From Trichococcus patagoniensis (lineage in GTDB: Bacteria; Bacillota; Bacilli; Lactobacillales; Aerococcaceae), in the NCBI RefSeq assembly GCF_003051085.1, contig NZ_QAOM01000001.1:1-64000 (forward strand): a stretch of DNA of 64,000 nucleotides. Direction: 5' to 3'. Positions 9,118-18,246 of this stretch are shown here, in pieces (within the stretch, counting starts at the first letter, position 1; every line of letters starts with the position of its first letter). The position numbers were made by a program, and so were the translations under genes. The notes beneath the pieces were generated by a model. The model did no database searches. It worked only from the letters and a program-made list of their open reading frames with translations, and was not told the DNA's origin.

Positions 9118-9146
9118 GTCGCTCCTTTTGATTGTACGTGCAGTTC

Positions 9147-9500
9147 TCAAGAATGTTCCTGTTCGTAATGTTCTATTTTCTTGTTCAGTTTTTCCAGTGT
9201 CTTGCCTAGTTCATGGTAACGTTCTTCCATTTTTTTCTGTTCTTCGATCAGGATTTCCTTCCTAGCAACGACGGTATCCTTTCCCTGATCGAACAAAGAG
9301 GTGTATTCGATCAAAGATTCGATCGACAAACCGGCATTGCGCATGCACTTGATGAAATCGATCCAGCCAAGATCAGATTCTTTATATAACCGGACGCCAC
9401 CGTTGCCCCTGGTCACGGGCGGAATCAAACCAATCCGTTCGTAATAGCGCAAGGTTACCGCTGTCAGTCCTGATTTTTCTGCTGCTTCTGAAATATTCAT
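9147..9500 (-). CDS. MerR family transcriptional regulator (copy 2)
   Basis: A 117-residue MerR regulator, close paralogue of the gene at 6649: same start NISEAAE, same TLRYYERIGLIPPVTR and DLGWIDFIKCMRNAGLS segments, then a charged coiled coil (about residues 75-113). No sensor cysteines suggesting metal binding. I chose ATG 9500 over GTG 9509 because the AGAGGTG Shine-Dalgarno overlaps the GTG. Its own promoter (9541-9571) contains the shared operator, so autoregulation is likely. It is divergent from the second GH1 gene, whose promoter carries the same operator, and lies directly upstream of the decayed dxs-like gene. Confidence 0.9.
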   Translation of the reverse strand: MNISEAAEKSGLTAVTLRYYERIGLIPPVTRGNGGVRLYKESDLGWIDFIKCMRNAGLSIESLIEYTSLFDQGKDTVVARKEILIEEQKKMEERYHELGKTLEKLNKKIEHYEQEHS

Positions 9501-9540
9501 TTTTCTCACCTCTGCTTGGCATAATTTGTTTTATAGGCAA

Positions 9541-9571
9541 AGCTTACAACTTAAAGTTAAGGTTAAGTCAA
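9541..9571 (-). promoter_or_regulatory. MerR-type promoter/operator of the MerR copy 2 gene
   Basis: Read on the - strand, -35 TTGACT (9571-9566) and -10 TAAGCT (9546-9541) have a 19-bp spacer with dyad CTTAACC-TTAA-CTTTAAG (9567-9550). The register relative to the -35 box is the same as at the other two operators. Confidence 0.7.
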
Positions 9572-9592
9572 GCGAAATTTTCAAATGGATAA

Positions 9593-11122
<1,530 letters not shown>

Positions 11123-11171
11123 GTTTGGAAAACTGGACCGGCTCGATGATCGTGACGCAAATGGTTCTCAG

Positions 11172-11305
11172 CTCCGGTAAGCGGAGCACTCACCGGAGTA
11201 CAGCTTAAACTATCAGCCGAACCTCCGACGAGGCTCTCCCCAACGGAGATGGCAATCAGAATATTGGCTGAACTCCGTTGAAGCCACTGCTCACCGGAGC
11301 AGGCG
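11172..11305. repeat. Cluster of short CCGGAG inverted repeats
   Basis: The non-coding stretch after the GH1 gene holds CTCCGGT / ACCGGAG (11172-11198), CTCCG / CGGAG pairs around 11222-11247 and a further GCTCACCGGAGC near 11289-11301. This looks like repetitive foldback DNA; no coding or known RNA signature was seen. Confidence 0.4.
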
Positions 11306-11350
11306 CACGTTACCGTCCTCAATGCTGTCCGCACCCAGTAAAGAATAAAG

Positions 11351-11385
11351 AAAACACGCACATCCTATACCGGTGTGCGTGTTTT
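11351..11385. terminator. Bidirectional Rho-independent terminator
   Basis: Stem AAAACACGCACA / TGTGCGTGTTTT between the convergent GH1 and YhgE-type genes. The A and T arms let it work in both directions. Confidence 0.85.
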
Positions 11386-11402
11386 GGCATTCATGGACTT
11401 TT

Positions 11403-14042
11403 TTAAGCAGTTTGGATTTCCAGAGCAGCCGGGTTTTCCTCGCTCTCGAAGTCTTCCTTGCGTAACTGTTTCCGTTTGACCGTGTAAAAGAGGATGATCA
11501 TCAGATTGAAGGCAATCAGGATCGCCAACAGGATGAACAGATCCATGGAGATGCTGCCGTCGAGTCCGAACAGCTGACGATAGGCATCAATCGAATAAGT
11601 CATCGGCAGATAAGGATGGATCGCCTCAAAAAAGCTGTTGGACAGCTGGATCGGATAAGTACCGCCGGATCCAGACAGCTGCAGAATGAGGAAAATCAGC
11701 ATCAGGAAGGAGCCGACTTTATCAAAAAGCAGATTGAAGAACATGACGATCGACACCGAGACGAGGGCGGTCAGAATGGACAGCAACAGTAATTTTCCGA
11801 TCGAAGATGGCGCCAAGCCGTTCACGTTCACAAGCAGTCCGACCATGATAAGGGCTTGGCAGATGCCGACAGCGGCAAGGACAGAGATTTTGCTGGCCCA
11901 CCAGCTGCGGCCATTTTTCGGATAATTGCGCGGAGTGAAGATGTCATACATCAAGTTCAGACTGATGGCGCCGACGAAGAGCGCAACGGACATCATATAT
12001 GGCGCCATCGCGGTGCCGTTATTGGCGACCGGAGCCGTTTCGATCTGGTTCGTGACGACCGGTTCAGCCATCATCGCGTAGGTGTTCTCGTTTGCATCGA
12101 CTGCGTTCAGAGCGGTGCTCCCGTCGAGCAATTGAGAACCCAGTTCATCTGTGCCGCTCAACAATGTGATCAATCCGGCATTCAGTTGTTCTGAACCATC
12201 CGCTAATTGACCGGAGCCGTCACTGATTTTTTCAGCTCCGACAGCAAGTTGACTGGTACCATCGGTCAGCAGGCTGCCGTTTTCGACAAGTTGTGTGGTT
12301 CCGTTGGCCAGTGCTTTGGTTCCATCCTTGAGTTCTGCCGCGCCTGTTGTAAGGGTCCCGGTCTGCTCGTTCAGGGTCTGCAAGCCGGCACTCACTTGAG
12401 TATTGCCTTCCGTCAGAATTTGTCCGCCTTCAGCCAATTGTTCGGAACCATTACTGAGTTGGGACAGGCCGTCAGCAAGCTGTTGGGAGCCGCTTTGTGC
12501 GTTGCTGATGCCAGCCTGGAGCGATTTCCCACCGGTAAGCAGGGCTTGGGTGGTTGCACCAATCTGGCCGTATCCGGAAACGAGAGTCGTCGCACCGCCG
12601 TAAACAGTGGCATAGCCTGCAGACAGACTACTGATGCTGTTTTGGAGAGCAGTCACTTGCTGCGTGATGGCGGAAGCATCTATCCCATTCAAGCCGGACA
12701 ATGCTGAGAGGTCATTTGTGATCGTCTGTATGGAACCGGATTGTTCATTCGCAATGACGGTCATCTGCGCTGAGACGGCTTGGTTGACAGCCGCTTCCTG
12801 ATCGTTCGTCAATTCGGTTCCGCTTTGGGCGATTGCAGCCATAATGGCAGTTGTGTTGCTGGCGGGATCCGCGGCAGCAAGGATGGTGTTCAATTCTGCT
12901 TGGAACGACGCAATCGTGGTGGATAAGCCGTCCAATTGGGATAGGGCGGTCGCCAAATCCTCTGACAAACTGGATTGCTGCAGTTGGCTGTCGAGAGTTT
13001 CAATGCCGTTTTTGATCTGGTCAAGCCCGCTCTGCAACGCAGTCAGTTTTGCTTGTTGTTCCGCACTGGTGAGACTCGTGTTAAGCGCCGCTAAGCCTGC
13101 AGTCAACGATGCGCTGCCTTCCGACAGTTGGCCCATGCCGCTGTTCAAGGTGTCCATACCTGTCGAAAGCATGAGGCTGTTCGTCGCCAAGCTGGAAATC
13201 CCGTTGCTCAACGACACACTGCCGGCAGCCGCAGCAGCCGCGCCGTCATTCAGTCGGCCGACGCCTGTTTGCAATGCCGGCATAGCGGCTGTCAGCTTGG
13301 CTGCACCATCGTTCAATGCAGTGGCGCCGGCATCCAACTGGCCGACTCCGTTCAGATACGTTTGCAGCCCAACCGCCAGCGTCTCGGCTCCGTCACGGAA
13401 GCTAAGGGAGCTGTCCGCAAGCACCTGGAGATTCTCGCTCAAGCTTTCGTTGCCTTCCTTGATCTGGACGGTCCCGTCGCTGAGTTGTGCGCTGCCATCC
13501 GCTGCCGTCTGCATGCCTTCTGCGACGGTCTGAAGTTTGTCAAAGATGGTCTCTGCGTAGATGGCCGTCACCTCAGCGGAGATGGAATCTTTGATTTCTT
13601 TGGCGGCGGAAGCCGTCAGTTTTGAAGCGATATAGCTTCTGCCTGCACTGGTCCTGTATGTCAATGCCATCGGATTAGGCGTTGCATCCAACAAGGTGAT
13701 CGCATTTTCCGAGAAGTTCTCGGGTATGGTCAGCGCCATGTAATAAGTACCATCAGCCAGTCCGGCTTCGGCTTCTTCCTCGGACACGAAATGAAAGTCC
13801 AGGCTGTCGGACTTCTCTAAACCGGCGACAAGCGAGTCACCGATCCCCAATGTTTCTTCATTATAGGAGACGGCCATGTCCTGATTCACAACGGCGACCG
13901 GCAGTTCGGCCAGTTTGCCGTAGGGATCCCACATGGAACTGAGGAAGAGGACGGTGTAGAGGGAAGGGATCAAGCTGATCCCGAACAGGATAATCAACAT
14001 TTTTTTCGTTTTGAGGATAGACTTCCATTCTTGTTTCAACAA
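11403..14042 (-). CDS. YhgE/Pip domain-containing membrane protein
   Basis: An 879-residue membrane protein of the YhgE/Pip (phage infection protein) family. One transmembrane segment lies near residues 15-37 (MLIILFGISLIPSLYTVLF). Residues ~40-170 form the conserved extracellular Pip region. A long stretch (~170-660) is built of short repeats with L-x-x-G spacing, likely coiled coil. Five or six transmembrane helices of ABC-2 permease type (~690-860) follow. Such proteins are proposed exporters or surface proteins; the Lactococcus homologue is a phage receptor component. It overlaps no gene and starts 20 bases after the Rrf2 gene, so the two form an operon in which Rrf2 probably regulates the transporter. 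Confidence 0.92.
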   Translation of the reverse strand: MLKQEWKSILKTKKMLIILFGISLIPSLYTVLFLSSMWDPYGKLAELPVAVVNQDMAVSYNEETLGIGDSLVAGLEKSDSLDFHFVSEEEAEAGLADGTYYMALTIPENFSENAITLLDATPNPMALTYRTSAGRSYIASKLTASAAKEIKDSISAEVTAIYAETIFDKLQTVAEGMQTAADGSAQLSDGTVQIKEGNESLSENLQVLADSSLSFRDGAETLAVGLQTYLNGVGQLDAGATALNDGAAKLTAAMPALQTGVGRLNDGAAAAAAGSVSLSNGISSLATNSLMLSTGMDTLNSGMGQLSEGSASLTAGLAALNTSLTSAEQQAKLTALQSGLDQIKNGIETLDSQLQQSSLSEDLATALSQLDGLSTTIASFQAELNTILAAADPASNTTAIMAAIAQSGTELTNDQEAAVNQAVSAQMTVIANEQSGSIQTITNDLSALSGLNGIDASAITQQVTALQNSISSLSAGYATVYGGATTLVSGYGQIGATTQALLTGGKSLQAGISNAQSGSQQLADGLSQLSNGSEQLAEGGQILTEGNTQVSAGLQTLNEQTGTLTTGAAELKDGTKALANGTTQLVENGSLLTDGTSQLAVGAEKISDGSGQLADGSEQLNAGLITLLSGTDELGSQLLDGSTALNAVDANENTYAMMAEPVVTNQIETAPVANNGTAMAPYMMSVALFVGAISLNLMYDIFTPRNYPKNGRSWWASKISVLAAVGICQALIMVGLLVNVNGLAPSSIGKLLLLSILTALVSVSIVMFFNLLFDKVGSFLMLIFLILQLSGSGGTYPIQLSNSFFEAIHPYLPMTYSIDAYRQLFGLDGSISMDLFILLAILIAFNLMIILFYTVKRKQLRKEDFESEENPAALEIQTA

Positions 14043-14061
14043 GGTGCTGCACTTCCTTCAT

Positions 14062-14541
14062 TTAATTTTCTGCGGACAGGACGATGGACTCCCAATCAGT
14101 GGCGCCGATCCTGTCTGAGCCTTCGACCAACAGCGAGTCGAGCGTGTATTTCTCCAAGCGGCTTTTGAATTGCTGTTCCGCATCGAAGAATACTGCGAGG
14201 ACCTCCTGTTTCTTGTCTCGGATTTTATCCGCACGCAGGAAAACCTTTTCGGCCAGATTGGTAGGCCTGACAAAGCTGTGTGCGCCTTCGATCGCTTCGT
14301 AAATATGCAGCATCGTGATTTCTTCCGGTGTCCGGCTTAATCTGAACCCGCCGTCTTTACCGGCTCCGGAATCGACCAATCCTGAAACAACAAGGGAGCG
14401 CATCACTTTTTTCAGATAGGAATCGGAAACGGACAGACGTTTGCTCAGGATAGCGCTTTTTATCGGACGCTGATCGATTTGGGTCGCCAGCATGATCATA
14501 ATGCAGATGGCCTGTTCCACACCGCTTTTCATTTTCATCAT
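14062..14541 (-). CDS. Rrf2 family transcriptional regulator
   Basis: A winged-helix regulator of 159 residues (start ATG 14541, just after an AGAAGGCG Shine-Dalgarno; ATG 14574 upstream lacks one). The N-terminal part SGVEQAICIMIMLATQ, then LSKRLSVSDSYLKKVMRSL as recognition helix and GGFRLSRTPEEIT wing, are typical of Rrf2. The three-cysteine Fe-S ligand set of IscR/NsrR is absent: only one Cys is seen near the N-terminus. It is therefore of the YwgB/SaiR-like non-cluster type or senses something else. It leads an operon with the YhgE/Pip gene, as is common in lactic acid bacteria. Confidence 0.9.
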   Translation of the reverse strand: MMKMKSGVEQAICIMIMLATQIDQRPIKSAILSKRLSVSDSYLKKVMRSLVVSGLVDSGAGKDGGFRLSRTPEEITMLHIYEAIEGAHSFVRPTNLAEKVFLRADKIRDKKQEVLAVFFDAEQQFKSRLEKYTLDSLLVEGSDRIGATDWESIVLSAEN

Positions 14542-14562
14542 TTTCGCCTTCTTTCGTGGATA

Positions 14563-14589
14563 TATTTTATCCATAGATGTATTTTATCT
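14563..14589 (-). promoter_or_regulatory. Candidate Rrf2 operator repeats
   Basis: Two direct copies of TATTTTATC (14563-14571 and 14580-14588), 17 bp apart, lie immediately upstream of the Rrf2 start. On the - strand they read GATAAAATA. An autoregulatory site is an inference from position. Confidence 0.35.
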
Positions 14590-14632
14590 CTTAATATCTG
14601 ATTGTTCAAGTGAAAGTATTCGTTTTGAGTGC

Positions 14633-14672
14633 AAAAAAATAGCCGAGCAAGCCAGGAAGCGGTTTGCTCGGT
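14633..14672 (-). terminator. Rho-independent terminator of the hsp20 gene
   Basis: Read on the - strand, stem ACCGAGCAA / TTGCTCGGCT with a short loop is followed by seven T. Confidence 0.85.
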
Positions 14673-14686
14673 CTGTTCTTTATGGA

Positions 14687-15097
14687 TCAGAAAATTTCAA
14701 TTTTACGTTTGGAAAGTACACTAGGTTCTTTTTTCGGAAGCACCAAATTCAAGACACCATCCGTCAGAGTAGCTGTAACATCTTCTTCGTTGATGCCTTT
14801 CAAATAAATTTCCCTGTGGACGGACCCCGAAGAACGTTCTTGGCGGATGATTTGTCCTTTTTCGTCTTTTTCGATTTTTTCCGATTTGCGGACGGCTGAA
14901 ATGGAGAGAATGTCGTTGTCATAATCCACAGTGATATCCTCTTTGCTGTAGCCCGGCAGATCGGCTGTGACTTGATAGTTGTCCTCGGTTTCATGTACGT
15001 CCAATTTTATTTCCTGAAAAAAACGATTTTGAAACATCGATCCGGTATCCGACAGCAGGTCGAAGAAACTGTTGCTTTTGCGTAACTCATTTGACAT
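14687..15097 (-). CDS. Hsp20/alpha-crystallin family small heat shock protein
   Basis: A 136-residue ATP-independent chaperone that holds unfolding proteins. The alpha-crystallin domain covers about residues 35-125 (IKLDVHETEDNYQVTADLPG, then GVLNLVLPKKE). The start ATG 15097 has a GGAGA Shine-Dalgarno; the upstream in-frame extension is not plausible. It is monocistronic, ends at a strong terminator and is divergent from the rRNA methyltransferase gene. No CIRCE or CtsR-type operator was recognised upstream. Confidence 0.93.
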   Translation of the reverse strand: MSNELRKSNSFFDLLSDTGSMFQNRFFQEIKLDVHETEDNYQVTADLPGYSKEDITVDYDNDILSISAVRKSEKIEKDEKGQIIRQERSSGSVHREIYLKGINEEDVTATLTDGVLNLVLPKKEPSVLSKRKIEIF

Positions 15098-15317
15098 TTG
15101 AAAAATCTCCTTTCTTTTTTGGTTGAACCTTTTGTTCACCCACAGTATATACCTACGTAAATCATAATTCCACCGATATGAATCCGGTTCCAAAAAGTGC
15201 GATGACGAAAGCAAAAGCTGATTCCGAACGGATAGTATGGTAAACTGTTTGAGGAGTTTTGAATCAGTTAATGCCTTGCACCGTGTACTCGGAAGAGGCC
15301 GGAAAGGACAGTTAAAT

Positions 15318-16175
15318 ATGAAAAAAATTGAGGCGGGCAGTCTCTATCTGAAACAACATCGGAATCTCTTCCAGTGTCCTATCTGCAAAGGGATCTTTGA
15401 AACGGTGGATGGGCATAGTGTCGTCTGTGCGAATGGCCATCATTTTGATGTATCAAAAAAGGGTACCCTGCATCTTTTGATGAAGGGAGGCCAGAATGAA
15501 TACGGCAAAGAGATGCTCTCGAGCCGGAAAAATTTGGCGGACACCGGCTTTTTCCATCCGTTGTTGGATGCCGTTTATGCCCATATCGATGATCCGGAGT
15601 CGGCGACAGTTTTGGATGTCGGCTGCGGAGAAGGTTCCCATCTGCATTATTTGACCGAAAAGGGCTTAATGGGAACAAAAATCGGCTTTGATATATCGAA
15701 GGATGCGATCCAGCTGGCAGCGAGCAACTTTTTCCCGGATGCTTTCTGGTGCGTGGCCGATCTGGCGCATTCGCCTTTTGGAGAAAGTGCTTTTGATGTC
15801 ATCTTGAACATCTTTTCACCATCGCAGTATCAAGAATTCGACCGTGTTCTGAAACCGGGTGGAAAGGTCATCAAGGTTGTGCCGAATGCAGAGTATCTGA
15901 TCGAGTTAAGAGAGCAGTTGTACGCCTTGGATACTTCAAAGAGAGAGTACGACAATCAACAAGTGGTGGACCGATTCTACGATATCTATCCGGATGCTGT
16001 CAGCGAAGAAGTCATCTATACCGTGGATCTTGATGCAAAAAGCTATGGCTGGCTTATGGAGATGACGCCATTGTCCTGGGGCGCTTCTGAAGCAGCTTTG
16101 GCGAACGCGGCGGCAAATCCATTGCAGTCCGTCACGGTTGCAGTCACACTTTTGGTCGCCAGCAAAGCGGTCTGA
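15318..16175 (+). CDS. Putative 23S rRNA (guanine-N1) methyltransferase, RlmA family
   Basis: A 285-residue SAM-dependent methyltransferase. The N-terminal zinc-binding site C-P-I-C ... C-A-N-G-H (residues ~20-41) and following FD are characteristic of RlmA proteins, which methylate G745 or G748 of 23S rRNA. The SAM motif VLDVGCGEGSHL lies around residues 96-107 and the NIFSPSQYQEF catalytic-loop region near 160. Start ATG 15318 was chosen over the ORF start at 15237, which would add a non-homologous extension. AAAGGA lies upstream. Whether it acts on G745 or G748 is unclear. Confidence 0.88.
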   Translation: MKKIEAGSLYLKQHRNLFQCPICKGIFETVDGHSVVCANGHHFDVSKKGTLHLLMKGGQNEYGKEMLSSRKNLADTGFFHPLLDAVYAHIDDPESATVLDVGCGEGSHLHYLTEKGLMGTKIGFDISKDAIQLAASNFFPDAFWCVADLAHSPFGESAFDVILNIFSPSQYQEFDRVLKPGGKVIKVVPNAEYLIELREQLYALDTSKREYDNQQVVDRFYDIYPDAVSEEVIYTVDLDAKSYGWLMEMTPLSWGASEAALANAAANPLQSVTVAVTLLVASKAV

Positions 16176-16216
16176 TTTTTACGTAAACGGAACATATCCT
16201 ATGTTTCCGAAAAATA

Positions 16217-16244
16217 TTGACACAGCGGTGTGATATGCTATAAT
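16217..16244 (+). promoter_or_regulatory. Strong sigma-A promoter upstream of the queG leader
   Basis: TTGACA (16217-16222) and TATAAT (16239-16244) with a 16-bp spacer. Both boxes are perfect consensus. Transcription would start near 16251, about 180 bases before queG. Confidence 0.85.
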
Positions 16245-16249
16245 ACGTA

Positions 16250-16347
16250 TATCATTTTGTAGCCATTATTATCGTTTTGTTCCACAAAATGACCTTGACC
16301 AACGTATCGCATTCGCCGTGCCTGACACCGAAACGATACGTTTTTTT
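16250..16347 (+). ncRNA. Structured leader or small RNA ending in an intrinsic terminator, upstream of queG
   Basis: The transcript from the consensus promoter contains hairpin CATTTTGT / ACAAAATG (16252-16290), then stem AACGTATCG / CGATACGTT (16301-16342) followed by seven T, a clear intrinsic terminator about 82 bases before queG. This gives a ~95-nt RNA, or an attenuated queG leader. No known riboswitch consensus (preQ1, T-box) was recognised. The terminator loop carries GTGCCTGACACC. Confidence 0.6.
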
Positions 16348-16429
16348 GTGCGTATTTTCGCAATCTTTTTCGGAGGTCGACGGAGGCACCGAACGGTACA
16401 CAAAATACTGACTGTCAGGAGCAAGAAAA

Positions 16430-17587
16430 ATGAATTTTGCCGCATTGAAGGCTGAAATAATAGAAGAAAGCAAAAAAATGGGTATCGACAAACTGGGGTT
16501 CACGACTGCCGAACCTTTTGAATATATGTTGGAAAGTTTGAAGGAGCAACATGCGAAGGGCCATACGGTGGGCTTTGAGCACCCAGTCCTGGACGAACGG
16601 ATTTATCCGGACCGGATATTCGACAAACCGCAGTCGATCCTTTCGATTGCGCTGGCCTACCCGAGCAAAATGACCGAAAATGCTGAGCGGGTGCGCGGAG
16701 AACGCCGCGGCAATTTCTCTCGCGCTTCCTGGGGGACCGACTACCATGTCATTCTCCGCGAAAGGATGGACCGCTTGATTGCCTTCATCCAGGAAAAAAT
16801 TCCGGGTGCCCGCTTCAAGGCGATGGTGGATACAGGAGAGCTGATCGATACCGTGGTGGCGCAGCGGGCCGGGTTGGGCTTCATCGGCCGCAATGGACTA
16901 TTGATCACGCGCGAATTCGGTTCCTACGTTTATTTGGGGGAAATCATCACCGATATCCCATTCCCTGCGGATGAACCGGGTATCTTCGGCTGCGGGGAAT
17001 GCACGCGCTGTGTGGACTTCTGTCCGACCGGGGCGATTCTCGGCAACGGCCAATTGAATCCGAACAGCTGTCTTTCATACCAGACGCAGACAAAAGGGTA
17101 CATGCCGGAAGCGTACCGTCAAAAAATCGGCCACGTCATTTACGGCTGTGATATCTGCCAGCAAGTCTGCCCATATAATCGGGGCATGGATCATCACTTG
17201 CATCCGGAAATGGAGCCGGAACCGGAAAGCGTCACGCCTGTGCTGCAGCCGATGCTGACGATCTCTAATCGGGAATTCAAGGAGCAATTCGGCCATTTGG
17301 CTGGTTCGTGGCGCGGCAAGAAACCGCTGCAGCGCAACGCGGTCATTGCTTTGGCGAATTATCGTGACCGGACGGCTATTCCGGAGCTGTTGCGGATGAT
17401 TGAGCAGGATCCCCGGCCGGTGCTGCGCGGGACTGCTGCTTGGGCCATCGCGGAGATCGTGCGCGAATCCAATCCGGAATTGTTGGCTTTTTTCTCCGAA
17501 CGGCTTATAATCGAAACGGACGAAGAGACCAAAGCCGAGATGGAGAAAGCGTATCTGAAGATGCTCGAATTGAAAGATACAGACTAA
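16430..17587 (+). CDS. queG: Epoxyqueuosine reductase
   Basis: A 385-residue cobalamin-dependent iron-sulfur enzyme that reduces epoxyqueuosine to queuosine in the tRNA wobble base, the last step of queuosine synthesis. Two 4Fe-4S cysteine sets are seen: [14 protein letters not shown] (about residues 187-200), and CDICQQVCP with a further Cys. The conserved [20 protein letters not shown] region lies around residue 135. The C-terminal ~70 residues are a HEAT-like repeat ([20 protein letters not shown]). GGAGCAAG precedes ATG. It is followed by trmL after 26 bases, so two tRNA-modification genes are co-transcribed, possibly under the upstream attenuator. Confidence 0.95.
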   Translation: MNFAALKAEIIEESKKMGIDKLGFTTAEPFEYMLESLKEQHAKGHTVGFEHPVLDERIYPDRIFDKPQSILSIALAYPSKMTENAERVRGERRGNFSRASWGTDYHVILRERMDRLIAFIQEKIPGARFKAMVDTGELIDTVVAQRAGLGFIGRNGLLITREFGSYVYLGEIITDIPFPADEPGIFGCGECTRCVDFCPTGAILGNGQLNPNSCLSYQTQTKGYMPEAYRQKIGHVIYGCDICQQVCPYNRGMDHHLHPEMEPEPESVTPVLQPMLTISNREFKEQFGHLAGSWRGKKPLQRNAVIALANYRDRTAIPELLRMIEQDPRPVLRGTAAWAIAEIVRESNPELLAFFSERLIIETDEETKAEMEKAYLKMLELKDTD

Positions 17588-17613
17588 TACACCAGAATGA
17601 AGGAGTTTCACTA

Positions 17614-18123
17614 ATGACCAACCATATCGTACTATTTGAACCGCAGATCCCTGCGAATACAGGCAATATCGCGCGCACTTGCGCTGCAACCAATACAACT
17701 TTGCATCTGATCGAACCGCTGGGTTTTTCCACTGATGACAAACAGTTGAAACGCGCTGGGCTTGACTACTGGCATGACGTGAATATCATCCATCATGTTG
17801 ATCTGGCGGCATTCCTCGCCTATTTGGGCGACCGCCAGCTGTATCTGATCACGAAATTCGCTGACCGCATCTACAGCGAGGCTGATTTTACAAAGGACGA
17901 GGATATTTTCTTCATCTTCGGAAAAGAGACGACCGGCTTGCCTGAATCTTTCATGCAGGAAAATGCTGAAAAATGTCTGCGCATTCCGATGAATGATGAG
18001 CATGTGCGTTCCCTGAACCTTTCGAACACTGCCTGCATGATCGTCTATGAGGCGCTGCGCCAGCAAGGTTTCCCTAATCTGGAATTGACCCACACTTATG
18101 AGAACGACAAGTTGAAGGGTTAG
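17614..18123 (+). CDS. trmL: tRNA (cytidine(34)-2'-O)-methyltransferase
   Basis: A 169-residue SPOUT-class methyltransferase of the TrmL/YibK type, which methylates the ribose of nucleotide 34 in some tRNA-Leu. The N-terminal [17 protein letters not shown], the central FGKETTGLP motif and the C-terminal [19 protein letters not shown], which contribute to the trefoil-knot SAM site, are all present. Length is normal. AAGGAG lies before ATG 17614; the ORF extension back to 17440 overlaps queG and is not used. It follows queG in a wobble-base modification pair. Confidence 0.95.
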   Translation: MTNHIVLFEPQIPANTGNIARTCAATNTTLHLIEPLGFSTDDKQLKRAGLDYWHDVNIIHHVDLAAFLAYLGDRQLYLITKFADRIYSEADFTKDEDIFFIFGKETTGLPESFMQENAEKCLRIPMNDEHVRSLNLSNTACMIVYEALRQQGFPNLELTHTYENDKLKG

Positions 18124-18154
18124 GACCTCAACTATCAAATTGAATCGCAAACTG

Positions 18155-18193
18155 TTCGGCCGAAAGCAAAAAAGCTCCGGCCGTTCTTTTTTT
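18155..18193 (+). terminator. Rho-independent terminator after trmL
   Basis: GGCCG-rich stem (CGGCCG on both arms around AAAGC...GCT) followed by seven T. Confidence 0.8.
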
Positions 18194-18246
18194 ATCGCCC
18201 CTAAATAGGTATAATGAATGTAACGGAAAATCGAAAAGGGGATGGA

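Noticed and set aside
12844-13625. Long + strand open frames of 165-229 codons
   Set aside because: They are shadows of the repetitive L-x-x-G region of the YhgE/Pip gene on the other strand, where repeat-driven codon patterns keep other frames open.
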